This document shows, piece by piece, positions 25,078 through 33,037 of a stretch of DNA of 52,012 bases; position 1 is the first letter of the stretch, and every line of letters starts with the position of its first letter. The position numbers and the translations under genes were made by a program. The notes beneath the pieces were generated by a model. It made no database searches and was not told the DNA's origin. It saw nothing but the letters and a program-made list of their open reading frames with translations. This stretch comes from an uncultured Eubacteriales bacterium (GTDB taxonomy: Bacteria; Bacillota; Clostridia; Christensenellales; Aristaeellaceae), in contig CACWXP010000023.1 in NCBI GenBank assembly GCA_902764875.1, forward strand, positions 1-52,012, given 5' to 3'.

Positions 25078-27102
25078 ATGATTTTTACAGCTGAGAAGAA
25101 TGCGCTGATTGCCCGCCGCGGCGGAGAAACCCTTCGGATTGAAGGATGGGGAAAAGACAGCCTGCGGGTGCGGGCAGTGATGTATGACGGCTGGACCGGG
25201 AACGACTGGGCCCTGACGGAAAAACCGGAAGAGGCGGAGTGCGCCGTTTCGATCGGTACGGCGCAGGAGCCGAACGGGGATCTGACGTTCCGGGAAGTTC
25301 CCTGCGCTGAGATTACCAACGGCCGGATCCGGGCGACGGTGAACTTTGCCGGCGTGATCAGTTTCTATCGGGACGGGTCGCTGATTCTTCGGGAATACTT
25401 CCGCGCCTACGGCGGAACGCTGAGCGAGGGCAGCCGCTGCCTGAAGATTGTGAACCGGGATTGGAAGGGCTGCATCGGCGGGAGCGAGTATACGCTGACG
25501 GTGAAGTTTGACGCGAACGACGGAGAAAAAATCTACGGCATGGGCCAGTATCAGCAGCCGTGGCTGAACCTGAAGGGGAACCTGGTGGAACTGGCGCAGC
25601 GGAACAGCCAGATTTCCGTTCCCTTCATGGTGAGCAGCCTGGGATATGGTTTGCTTTGGAACAACCCGGCGGTTGGTCAGGTGGCTTTCGCGAACAACTA
25701 TACCGAATGGGTTGCGAAGAGCACCCGGCAGATGGACTACTGGATCACGGCGGCGGACGGTCCGAAGGAGATTCTGAAGAATTATACCGGCGTGACCGGA
25801 CGGGCACCGATGTTCCCGGAAAACCTGATGGGCCTTTGGCAGTGCAAACTGCGCTATCGGACGCAGGAGGAAGTGCTGACGGTTGCGCGGCAGTATCAGA
25901 AGGAAGGCATCAAAATCGATCAGATCGTAATCGACTTCTTCCACTGGACGCTGCAGGGAGACTGGAAATTCGACAAGACTTACTGGCCGGATCCGAAGGC
26001 GATGGTGGACGAGCTCCATTCCATGGGCATCCGGGTGATCGTTTCCGTCTGGCCCAGTGTGGACCGGAAGAGCGAGAACTTCGGGCCGATGATGGAACAG
26101 GGGCTGCTGATCCGCACGGAGCGCGGCGCGGCCCAGACCTATGACTTCCAGGGCGACTGCGTGGAGATCGATCCCTTCAATCCGGAAACGCGGAAATACA
26201 TCTGGGAAGTCTGCAAAAAGAACTACTACGACTACGGCATCGACGGATTCTGGCTGGACAACAGCGAGCCGGACTACGGCGTTTACGACTTTGACAACTA
26301 CCGCTACTGCGCGGGGCCGGCGCTGAGCTGCAGCAACATGTATCCGCAGATGTTCTCGCGGGCGTTCTTCGAGCCCATGCTGGCGGATAAAAAGGAACCG
26401 CCGGTGAACCTGCTGCGGTGCGGCTGGGCCGGGAGCCAGAAATACGGCAACGTGATCTGGTCCGGCGACGTGCCGAGCACCTTCCAGGCCCTGCGGGAAC
26501 AGCTGCAGGCCGGGCTGAACATGGGCCTGGCGGGCATTCCCTGGTGGACGACGGACATCGGCGGATTCATGACGGACGACGTGAACGACCCGGACTTCCG
26601 GCAGCTGCTGATCCGGTGGTATCAGTTTGCCGTGTACAGCGCGGTGCTGCGGATGCACGGCGACCGGGGTCCCTACAATATTCCGCCGCTGGATGAGCGG
26701 GACTGGGGCGGCGGATACCTGCACACCGGCCAGCCGAACGAGCTTTGGAGCTATGGCGAGGAGAACTACGCGATCATGCGGAAGTACTACGACATCCGTA
26801 TCGCGATGCACGACTACATCCGGGATCTTTATCAGGAAGCGCATGAGAACGGCAGTCCGCTGATCCGGACCATGTTCTATGAATTCCCGGAGGACGAGAA
26901 GTGCTGGGAGCTTCAGGACCAGTACATGTTCGGCGGAAAATACCTGGTGGCGCCGATCCTGCATCTGAACGAATTTGAACGGGAAGTGTATCTGCCGAAG
27001 GGACAGTGGAAAAACATGAACAGCGGGGAGATCCTTGAGGGCGGGAAAACCATCGCGGTGAAGGCGCCGATCGAGGAGATCCCGGTGTTCGAGAGGATTT
27101 AG
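25078..27102 (+). CDS. GH31 glycoside hydrolase (alpha-glucosidase/alpha-xylosidase)
   Basis: 674 residues, full length for a GH31 enzyme. An N-terminal beta-sandwich runs to about residue 210 and the barrel from about 240. The nucleophile Asp is in DGFWLDNSEPDYG (about 392), the acid/base Asp in WSGDVPSTFQ (about 463), with IPWWTTDIGGF and FAVYSAVLRMHG further on. The conserved DFFHWTLQGDWKFD segment resembles the xyloside-acting branch of GH31, so alpha-xylosidase on xyloglucan oligomers is a good guess; alpha-glucosidase is the alternative. No signal peptide: cytoplasmic. AAGGAG stands eight bases before ATG. A degenerate heptamer-like spacer of 138 bases separates it from glgB. Confidence 0.9.
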   Translation: MIFTAEKNALIARRGGETLRIEGWGKDSLRVRAVMYDGWTGNDWALTEKPEEAECAVSIGTAQEPNGDLTFREVPCAEITNGRIRATVNFAGVISFYRDGSLILREYFRAYGGTLSEGSRCLKIVNRDWKGCIGGSEYTLTVKFDANDGEKIYGMGQYQQPWLNLKGNLVELAQRNSQISVPFMVSSLGYGLLWNNPAVGQVAFANNYTEWVAKSTRQMDYWITAADGPKEILKNYTGVTGRAPMFPENLMGLWQCKLRYRTQEEVLTVARQYQKEGIKIDQIVIDFFHWTLQGDWKFDKTYWPDPKAMVDELHSMGIRVIVSVWPSVDRKSENFGPMMEQGLLIRTERGAAQTYDFQGDCVEIDPFNPETRKYIWEVCKKNYYDYGIDGFWLDNSEPDYGVYDFDNYRYCAGPALSCSNMYPQMFSRAFFEPMLADKKEPPVNLLRCGWAGSQKYGNVIWSGDVPSTFQALREQLQAGLNMGLAGIPWWTTDIGGFMTDDVNDPDFRQLLIRWYQFAVYSAVLRMHGDRGPYNIPPLDERDWGGGYLHTGQPNELWSYGEENYAIMRKYYDIRIAMHDYIRDLYQEAHENGSPLIRTMFYEFPEDEKCWELQDQYMFGGKYLVAPILHLNEFEREVYLPKGQWKNMNSGEILEGGKTIAVKAPIEEIPVFERI

Positions 27103-27132
27103 GATTTCGTATTTAAGGTTTAGGGTTTAGGC

Positions 27133-27180
27133 TACGGTTTACGGTTTACGGTTTACGGTTTACGGTTTACGGTTTACGGG
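27133..27180. repeat. Heptamer tandem repeat (TACGGTT)n
   Basis: Six perfect TACGGTT units and a partial seventh. Just before, two TTTAGGG units occur at 27117-27130. It lies between the GH31 gene and the GH10 promoter. Related but scrambled sequence is seen in several other spacers of the window. Confidence 0.9.
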
Positions 27181-27223
27181 CTGCGCGGCGGGAATTGCTG
27201 CGCAGTTTCTTTTGGGAAGGGTA

Positions 27224-27254
27224 TTGACTTAGAGTTAACTTCAACGTTTATGAT
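27224..27254 (+). promoter_or_regulatory. MerR-type promoter of the GH10 gene
   Basis: TTGACT (27224-27229), a 19-base spacer and TATGAT (27249-27254). The long spacer holds TAGAGTTAACTTCAAC, a partly symmetric site. Spacers of 19 bases are the hallmark of promoters activated by MerR-family proteins, which twist the DNA. It matches the promoter at 29975-30005 at most positions. Confidence 0.8.
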
Positions 27255-27304
27255 GACTGCAGAAAGACGCAGAGAACCACGATCAACGCAAGGAGGAGAC
27301 AGGA

Positions 27305-28525
27305 ATGAATTCGCTTTCCCACAGACAGGCGACGGCGCGGGTGCGCCTGATGAACCCGGACGGAACAATCTGCGCAGGGCAGGAAGTGCAGGCTGACCAG
27401 GTTTCGCACCGGTTTCTGTTCGGCTGCGGCGCCTTTGACACGGTTGACATCATGAAAACACAGGATCCGGCGAAAAAGGCATTTTTGCTGGAGCGGATGG
27501 AAAAATGGCTGAAGCTTTTCAACTACGGGACGCTGCCGTTCTACTGGGGACGGTATGAACCGGAAGAGGGAAGGACCGCCTATCCGGAAACCTTTGCGGC
27601 GGCAAAATGGCTGCGGGAGCGGGGCGCTGCGGTCAAAGGCCACCCGCTCTGCTGGCATACGGCCTGCGCGAACTGGCTGATGCAGTATTCGAACGAAGAG
27701 ATCCTGCGGCGGCAGATCGAACGCATCCACCGGGACGTCGGCGCCTTTAAGGACGTGATCGGCCTGTGGGACGTGATTAACGAAGTGGTGATCATGCCCG
27801 TGTTTGATCGGTACGACAATGCGATCACCCGGATTTGCAGGGAACTCGGAAGGGTTCCGCTGGTGAAGAAGGTTTTCGAAGCCGCGAAGGAAACCGATCC
27901 GGAGGCGGTGCTGCTGATCAACGACTTCAACACCAGCCCCAAATATGAAGCGCTGATCGAAGACCTGCTGGCGGCGGAGGTTCCGATCAGCGCCATCGGC
28001 ATCCAGAGCCACCAGCACCAGGGATACTGGGGCCTTGAAAAGCTGAACGACGTGCTGGAGCGGTTCTCCCGGTTCGGGCTGCCGATTCATTTCACGGAGA
28101 ACACCCTGATTTCCGGCGAGCTGATGGATCCGGCCATCGTGGACCTGAACGACTGGCAGGTGGATGAATGGCCGAGCACGCCGGCATACGAGGCGCGGCA
28201 GGCGGCGGAGATCAGCGAGATGTACTCGGTGCTGTTTGCCCATCCGCTGGTGGAGGCGATCACGACCTGGGACTTCAACGACGGATGCTGGCTGAAGGCA
28301 CCCTCCGGCTTTGTGCATGAGGACAACAGCGAAAAGCCTTCCTATTATGCCCTGCAGGAGCTGATCCACGGCAAGTGGGAAACCCACGGGACGCTGACAA
28401 CCGACGAAAACGGATGGCTTACGCTCACGGGTTTCAAGGGCGGATACACGCTTCGGACAAAGAACGGAAGCGGGGAGATTCAGCTGGACGGAGACACGGG
28501 AGATTGTACGGTGACGCTGAAATAA
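27305..28525 (+). CDS. GH10-family glycoside hydrolase (xylanase-like)
   Basis: 406 residues. GH10 landmarks: KGHPLCWHTACANWLM (about 116), acid/base Glu in GLWDVINEVV (about 160), LLINDFNTS, GIQSHQHQGYW and the nucleophile Glu in LPIHFTEN (about 265), then TTWDFNDGCW. The nucleophile motif is HFTEN instead of the common ITELD. A C-terminal beta-rich segment of about 55 residues (from WETHGTLTTDENG) is extra. No signal peptide, so it would act on imported xylo-oligomers in the cytoplasm. AAGGAGGAGACAGGA precedes ATG. The MerR-type promoter links it to the regulator at 30025. Confidence 0.85.
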   Translation: MNSLSHRQATARVRLMNPDGTICAGQEVQADQVSHRFLFGCGAFDTVDIMKTQDPAKKAFLLERMEKWLKLFNYGTLPFYWGRYEPEEGRTAYPETFAAAKWLRERGAAVKGHPLCWHTACANWLMQYSNEEILRRQIERIHRDVGAFKDVIGLWDVINEVVIMPVFDRYDNAITRICRELGRVPLVKKVFEAAKETDPEAVLLINDFNTSPKYEALIEDLLAAEVPISAIGIQSHQHQGYWGLEKLNDVLERFSRFGLPIHFTENTLISGELMDPAIVDLNDWQVDEWPSTPAYEARQAAEISEMYSVLFAHPLVEAITTWDFNDGCWLKAPSGFVHEDNSEKPSYYALQELIHGKWETHGTLTTDENGWLTLTGFKGGYTLRTKNGSGEIQLDGDTGDCTVTLK

Positions 28526-28531
28526 GCGGGA

Positions 28532-29902
28532 TTATTGCTCCGGCATCGGCGGCGGGCCGGATTTCCCGAGCTTCCTGCGCCAGGAGAAATAGCGCAGGAG
28601 GCAGGTGAGGCCGGCCAGCATCCAGGTGACGCCGGCGGTGATCCAAATGGACCAGACGCCGATATTCGTCAGATTCAGCAGGAGCAGGGGCAGGCCGACG
28701 CGGCCGGCGATTTCCACGATGCCGTTGAGGAAGGAAAACAGCGCGTCACCCACGCCGTTGAGGACGCCGCGGGAAACATAGATGATGCCCAGGAAGACAT
28801 AGAAGATACTGGTGATGCGGAGGGCCTGACTGCCCAGATCGATGACCTCCGGCTTGTGGACGAAGAGGCTGACAAGGGCGCCGCCGAAGAGCTGCATGAT
28901 GAGGGTCATGACGCCGGCAAGGGCGGCCATGGCCAGAAGACTGTCCCGGAAACCGGTGCGGATCCGCTGCGTTTTTCCGGCGCCCATATTCTGGCTGGTG
29001 TAGGTGGAGAGGGCCATACTCATGGAGCCGAAGGGCTGCTGGACCAGCTGCTCGAGGCGGTTGGTCGAGGTATAGGCGGCCATGGCCGTGGGGCCGAAGG
29101 TGTTGACGACGGTCTGCAGCGCAGTGGTGGAGATTGCGATGAGGCTCCATTGCAGCGCCAGGGGCAGGCCGAGACGGACGGCATTGCGGGTAATGGTGCG
29201 GTCGAAGGCGAGGGACTCACGGCTGAGACGGAAATAGGGATTGCGCCGGAAGGCATAGAGCAGGGAACCGGCGCCGGCGAGGAGCTGGGACAGCATGGTC
29301 GCGAAGGCGGCGCCGAATACGCCCCAGCCGAACACGCCGACGAACAGCAGATCGAGGCCCACGTTCAGGACGCAGGAGACCACGAGGAAATACAGCGGCG
29401 TGCGGGAGTCACCGAGGGCGCGCTCCATGGAGGAGGCATAGTTGTAAATCGCGATGAGCGGCACGGAGGCGGAGGTCATGCGCATATAGGTAACGGCTTC
29501 CGGCAGGATTTCCGGCGGGGTTCCCATCCAGGAGAGCACCGTCGGGACCATCACGAAAGCCACCGCCCCCGTGAAGACGGAGGAGGCCAGCATGATATAG
29601 GCCGAGTTGGCGATGGACTTACAGACCATGCGGTCGTTGCGGGCGCCGAAGTACTGGGCGGTGACGATGCCGCAGCCGCCGCTGATGCCGTTGAAGATGG
29701 AAAAGAAAAGGAAGGAAATGGAACCGGTGGCCCCGACGGCGGCCAGGGAATCGGCGCCGAGAATCTGACCCACGATCATCGAATCCGCCAGATTGTAGGC
29801 CTGCTGGAAAAGATTGCCGATGAGCAGGGGAAGAGCAAAAACAGAAAGCAGGGCCAGGGGCCTGCCTTCTGTCATATTCATGGTGGTCGTATGCCTGCGC
29901 AT
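28532..29902 (-). CDS. MATE-family efflux transporter
   Basis: 456 residues, twelve predicted membrane helices and the usual MATE two-fold repeat. The N-terminus MTEGRPLALLSVFALPLLIG, followed by FQQAYNLADSMIVGQILG and LAAVGATGS, is typical. MATE carriers export cationic or lipophilic compounds in exchange for Na+ or H+. ATG 29902 is chosen because GGAGG lies eight bases upstream; a GTG at 29917 overlaps that site. It is divergent from the MerR gene and driven by the MerR-type promoter at 29975-30005. Its last codon is six bases from the convergent GH10 gene end, with no clear terminator between them. Confidence 0.9.
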   Translation of the reverse strand: MRRHTTTMNMTEGRPLALLSVFALPLLIGNLFQQAYNLADSMIVGQILGADSLAAVGATGSISFLFFSIFNGISGGCGIVTAQYFGARNDRMVCKSIANSAYIMLASSVFTGAVAFVMVPTVLSWMGTPPEILPEAVTYMRMTSASVPLIAIYNYASSMERALGDSRTPLYFLVVSCVLNVGLDLLFVGVFGWGVFGAAFATMLSQLLAGAGSLLYAFRRNPYFRLSRESLAFDRTITRNAVRLGLPLALQWSLIAISTTALQTVVNTFGPTAMAAYTSTNRLEQLVQQPFGSMSMALSTYTSQNMGAGKTQRIRTGFRDSLLAMAALAGVMTLIMQLFGGALVSLFVHKPEVIDLGSQALRITSIFYVFLGIIYVSRGVLNGVGDALFSFLNGIVEIAGRVGLPLLLLNLTNIGVWSIWITAGVTWMLAGLTCLLRYFSWRRKLGKSGPPPMPEQ

Positions 29903-29974
29903 GGATGCCGCCTCCACCGGAAAAAAACGTATTTGCTGCTGCGGACGAACATGGACCCTGTTCGCAGTACGGAG

Positions 29975-30005
29975 ATCATAAACCCTTGAGTTTACTCTAA
30001 GTCAA
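29975..30005 (-). promoter_or_regulatory. MerR-type promoter of the MATE gene
   Basis: Read leftward: TTGACT (complement of 30000-30005), a 19-base spacer, TATGAT (complement of 29975-29980). The spacer contains CTTAGAGT-AA-ACTCAAG, a near-perfect dyad. It lies 20 bases before the merR start codon, so the bound protein could also control its own gene. Confidence 0.85.
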
Positions 30006-30024
30006 GCATAAAGGAGAAAAAAGT

Positions 30025-30399
30025 ATGTACAGCATTCAGGAAGTCTGCAACAAGACCGGACTGACCGCTCACACCCTGCGGTACTATGAGAAGGAAGGGC
30101 TGCTGACCCACGTGAGCCGCAGCTCCGGCGGGTTCCGCCAGTATTCCGACGAGGACATGGAATGGCTGGGACTGATCTGCTGCCTGAAGAACACGGGGAT
30201 GCCGCTGCAGGAGATTGCCCGGTTTGTGCAGCTGGCCCATGAGGGGGACGAAACCCTGGAAGAACGGGTGAAACTGCTGAAAGATCACCGGGAGAAACTG
30301 ATTGCCCGGATGGACGAGATGCAGAAATACCTGGAAAAAATCACGTGGAAGGTCAATTTCTTCAGCGGAAAACTGGCGGAATATCAGAAAAAGAAGTAA
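30025..30399 (+). CDS. MerR-family transcriptional regulator
   Basis: 124 residues. Winged helix-turn-helix YSIQEVCNKTGLTAHTLRYY followed by EKEGLLTHVSRSSGGFRQYS (residues 2-43), then a long dimerisation helix (about 78-115). There is no metal-binding cysteine cluster and no ligand-binding domain beyond the helix, so the effector is unknown; it belongs to the small AdhR/YyaN-like group. AAGGAG stands nine bases before ATG. Its likely targets are the divergent MATE gene and GH10 at 27305, both of which have the 19-base-spacer promoter. Confidence 0.9.
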   Translation: MYSIQEVCNKTGLTAHTLRYYEKEGLLTHVSRSSGGFRQYSDEDMEWLGLICCLKNTGMPLQEIARFVQLAHEGDETLEERVKLLKDHREKLIARMDEMQKYLEKITWKVNFFSGKLAEYQKKK

Positions 30400-30430
30400 A
30401 AAGTTGCTGAAAACGTTGAAAAAAAAAGGA

Positions 30431-30467
30431 TTGTCATGCGCCGGAAAGTGTGCTATACTTTCCGGCG
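30431..30467 (+). promoter_or_regulatory. nusA-operon promoter with a perfect palindrome
   Basis: TTGTCA (30431-30436), 17-base spacer, TATACT (30454-30459). CGCCGGAAAGT (30439-30449) and ACTTTCCGGCG (30457-30467) are an exact 11-base inverted repeat around a seven-base centre, covering the spacer, the -10 and the start region. It is a candidate operator. Confidence 0.75.
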
Positions 30468-30640
30468 TGTGGTTTTCCGCACGATTAAACGGCTTTGTGC
30501 CTTGAAAGAAGGGTTTAACGTAAAGAGTGGAAAAAGCCTGAAGGTCGTTCACCGGCGGGGGTTTTGTCCGCTGAAGGGTTCGGCCGAGGAAGGGCTTGTT
30601 TTCCGCTCTTTTTGATTGCCCGGAAAGCGAACGGTAGAGA
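30468..30640 (+). promoter_or_regulatory. Long leader of the rimP-nusA operon
   Basis: About 170 untranslated bases. AAAGAGTGGAAAAAGCC near 30522-30538 can pair with GGGCTTGTTTTCCGCTCTTT near 30594-30613, giving a long stem whose right arm ends in CTCTTTTTG, like a terminator. Internal hairpins (ACCGGCGGGG...CCGCTGAAGG region) could compete with it. It therefore has the form of an attenuator or antiterminator acting before the nusA genes. No open frame of note lies inside. Confidence 0.5.
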
Positions 30641-31183
30641 ATGGCGAAAGCAGTGGTGGCCGCGATCGAAGGCCGGTGCGCAAAGATCGCGGAAGGAATG
30701 GGCTTTGAGCTGGTGGACGTCGCGGTGGAAAAGGAACCGACGGGACGGTACCTGCGGTTTTACATCGACAAGCCCGAAGGCATATCGCTGGACGACTGCG
30801 AGTCTTATCACAAGGCCGTACGGAGCATTGCCGACAGTGTGGATTACGACTTTATGGAGGTTTCCTCTCCGGGGATCGACCGGCCCCTGAAAAAGGACCG
30901 GGATTTTGAAAGAAACCTGGGCAGCGAAATCGAAATCAAACTGTTCAAGCCCATGGACGGGCTGAAGCTGCTGACGGGCGTGCTGGCAGGCCTGGAAAAC
31001 GGGGAGATCCTGCTGGAAACCCCGGAAGGCATAAAGCGGATTCCGCGGAAGGCAGCGGCGCTGGTGAAACCGGTTGTGGACATGGAAGGCATCGAAGAGG
31101 TGGACCTCTCCGGCGACGACCATGCGGAAGAATATCAAGAGAACACAGAAAGCGGGGAAAACGGGAATGGCAACGAAGTCTGA
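30641..31183 (+). CDS. rimP: Ribosome maturation factor RimP
   Basis: 180 residues. The typical signature FMEVSSPGIDRPLKKDRDF is at about 68-86, after the N-terminal alpha/beta domain (ELVDVAVEKEPTGRYLRFYI); the C-terminal Sm-like domain covers about 90-155. RimP assists 30S subunit maturation. The acidic, asparagine-rich tail is extra and overlaps nusA by 17 bases, which implies coupled translation. First gene of the nusA-infB operon. Confidence 0.95.
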   Translation: MAKAVVAAIEGRCAKIAEGMGFELVDVAVEKEPTGRYLRFYIDKPEGISLDDCESYHKAVRSIADSVDYDFMEVSSPGIDRPLKKDRDFERNLGSEIEIKLFKPMDGLKLLTGVLAGLENGEILLETPEGIKRIPRKAAALVKPVVDMEGIEEVDLSGDDHAEEYQENTESGENGNGNEV

Positions 31184-32360
31184 AGTCATTGAAGCCATCA
31201 AAATGCTGGCCAAGGAAAAGGAAATCAGCGAGGAAGCGCTTTTCAATACGATTGAGGAGGCGCTGAAAGCCGCGTATAAAAAGAACCTGCCGAAGGGAGA
31301 AACAGCGCCGAACAACCTGGATGTGACAGTGAACCGGGACACCGGCGCGATTTCCGTATACGCCCGGAAGCTGATCCTGGAAGACGAGGACATTGAAGAT
31401 CCCACGAACCAGATCACCCTGAAGGACGCCCAGAAAATCAACCCCACCTATCAGATGGGCGACATTGCCGAAGTCGACGTGACGCCCAGCGGATTCCTGC
31501 GGGTGGCCGCCCAGACGGCCAAGCAGGTGATCATCCAGCACATCCGGGAGGCGGAGCGCGGAAAGATCTACGACGAATATGTCGAGAAGGAAAGCGAAAT
31601 CCTGACCGGTATCGTCGAGCGGATTGAGCCCAAGGCCGCGTATGTGGACCTGGGGAGGACGGAAGGCGTGCTGGAGAGGGAACAGATGATTCCCGGCGAA
31701 GAGCTGCACGACGACGATCACATCAAGGTTTATATTCTTGAGGTGCACAAGGAAAGCCAGCGTGCCGGCTATACCCCGCAGGTGTATGTGAGCCGGATCC
31801 ATCCGAACCTGGTCAAACGTCTGTTCGAAATGGAAGTTCCGGAAATCGCCGGCGGCATCGTGACGATCAAGAACATTGCCCGTGAAGCCGGAAGCCGCAC
31901 GAAGATCGCCGTTCACAGCGCGGACATGCTGATCGACCCGGTGGGCGCCTGCGTGGGACAGCGGGGCGGCCGCGTGGACCGCGTGGTGGCCGAACTGAAA
32001 GGCGAGAAGATCGACATCATTAAATGGAGCAGCAATCCGGCCGAGTTTGTGGCGAACGCCCTGAACCCCGCCCACGTGCTGAGCGTTTACCAGGCCCGGG
32101 ACGAGAAAGCCTTCCGCGTGATCGTGCCGGACAACCAGCTGAGCCTGGCCATCGGCAAGGAAGGACAGAACGCCCGTCTGGCCGCGAAGCTGACCGGTTG
32201 GAAGATCGACATCAAGAGCCAGAGCCAGGCCGCCGAGATGGACGACATGGTGGACGAAAACGGCCAGGCGACCGAGTATGTGCAGCTTGAAACGCCGACA
32301 TACGAAAGCTTCACGATGGACTTTGACGAGACGCTGAACGGCGACGACGACACGATGTAA
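31167..32360 (+). CDS. nusA: Transcription termination/antitermination factor NusA
   Basis: 397 residues. The N-terminal RNA-polymerase-binding domain ([20 protein letters not shown]) is followed by an S1 domain (about 135-200) and two KH domains, including [20 protein letters not shown] and [20 protein letters not shown]. As usual in Firmicutes there are no C-terminal acidic repeats, only a short acidic tail. It controls pausing, termination and antitermination. ATG 31167 is used; GGGGAAAACGGGA precedes it and it overlaps rimP. Confidence 0.96.
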   Translation: MATKSEVIEAIKMLAKEKEISEEALFNTIEEALKAAYKKNLPKGETAPNNLDVTVNRDTGAISVYARKLILEDEDIEDPTNQITLKDAQKINPTYQMGDIAEVDVTPSGFLRVAAQTAKQVIIQHIREAERGKIYDEYVEKESEILTGIVERIEPKAAYVDLGRTEGVLEREQMIPGEELHDDDHIKVYILEVHKESQRAGYTPQVYVSRIHPNLVKRLFEMEVPEIAGGIVTIKNIAREAGSRTKIAVHSADMLIDPVGACVGQRGGRVDRVVAELKGEKIDIIKWSSNPAEFVANALNPAHVLSVYQARDEKAFRVIVPDNQLSLAIGKEGQNARLAAKLTGWKIDIKSQSQAAEMDDMVDENGQATEYVQLETPTYESFTMDFDETLNGDDDTM

Positions 32361-32402
32361 AGTGGATAGCGGACAGTGAATAGTGGGTAGTAGGGGTAGA
32401 CG

Positions 32403-32687
32403 ATGAAACCAAGGAAGATTCCGATGCGGATGTGTGTCGGATGCCGGGAGATGAAGGAGAAAAAGGAACTGATCCGGGTTGTGAGAAGCCCGGAGGGGGA
32501 GGTTTCTCTGGATCCTGTGGGGAAGAAACCGGGGAGAGGCGCGTATGTCTGCCGGAGCGCGGACTGCCTGAAGCGGGCGATCCGCCAGAAACAGCTGGAA
32601 CGCCAGCTGGACGTGACGCTGCCGCCGGAAACGGCCGAAGCGCTGACGAAAGCGATGGAGGAAGCACAGGAGGCCGGAAATGGATGA
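32403..32687 (+). CDS. ylxR: YlxR-family RNA-binding protein (DUF448)
   Basis: 94 residues. [20 protein letters not shown] at the start and [20 protein letters not shown] later are the family signature, with four cysteines in CxxC-like spacing. It is an RNA-binding or nucleoid-associated protein always found between nusA and infB in Firmicutes. A 42-base degenerate repeat-like spacer separates it from nusA. It overlaps the next gene by eight bases. Confidence 0.93.
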   Translation: MKPRKIPMRMCVGCREMKEKKELIRVVRSPEGEVSLDPVGKKPGRGAYVCRSADCLKRAIRQKQLERQLDVTLPPETAEALTKAMEEAQEAGNG

Positions 32688-32973
32688 ACGGCGGATGAAA
32701 GGCCTGATGGGCCTGTGCGTCCGGGCCGGGCAGGCTGTATTCGGCGAGGACGGATGCCGCCGGTCGGTTTCGGCCGGACAGTGCGGACTGCTGCTGCTGG
32801 ACGGCGGCATCAGCGGGAATTCCCGGAAGCGCTATGAGGAACTGTGCGAATACACGGGAACACGAATGGCACTGCTTTCCCCGGGACTGCTGGAGGAAGC
32901 AACCGGGAAGCCGGGTGCGGCGATGGCCGTGAAGGAAGGCTCCTTTTCGGAACAGATGATCTGCTGCCTGTAA
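32680..32973 (+). CDS. ylxQ: L7Ae-type ribosomal protein-like YlxQ
   Basis: 97 residues of the L7Ae/L30e/Gadd45 fold. [21 protein letters not shown] at the start and [21 protein letters not shown] fit the family, which binds kink-turn RNA in related proteins. The second half ([18 protein letters not shown]) is typical of the alpha-beta-alpha layout. Translation is coupled to ylxR by overlap. Role not well defined; named from position and fold. Confidence 0.85.
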   Translation: MDERRMKGLMGLCVRAGQAVFGEDGCRRSVSAGQCGLLLLDGGISGNSRKRYEELCEYTGTRMALLSPGLLEEATGKPGAAMAVKEGSFSEQMICCL

Positions 32974-33037
32974 CAGGGCGGAGGACGAATAAAAAATCAT
33001 TTTTTATGCCGGATACGGCAGGGGGGACAAACGTCGA

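Noticed and set aside
27117-27180. Telomere-like repeats (TTTAGGG) as a chromosome end
   Set aside because: Only two such units, followed by a different heptamer, between bacterial genes of one strand; a slippage-prone spacer is a simpler reading.
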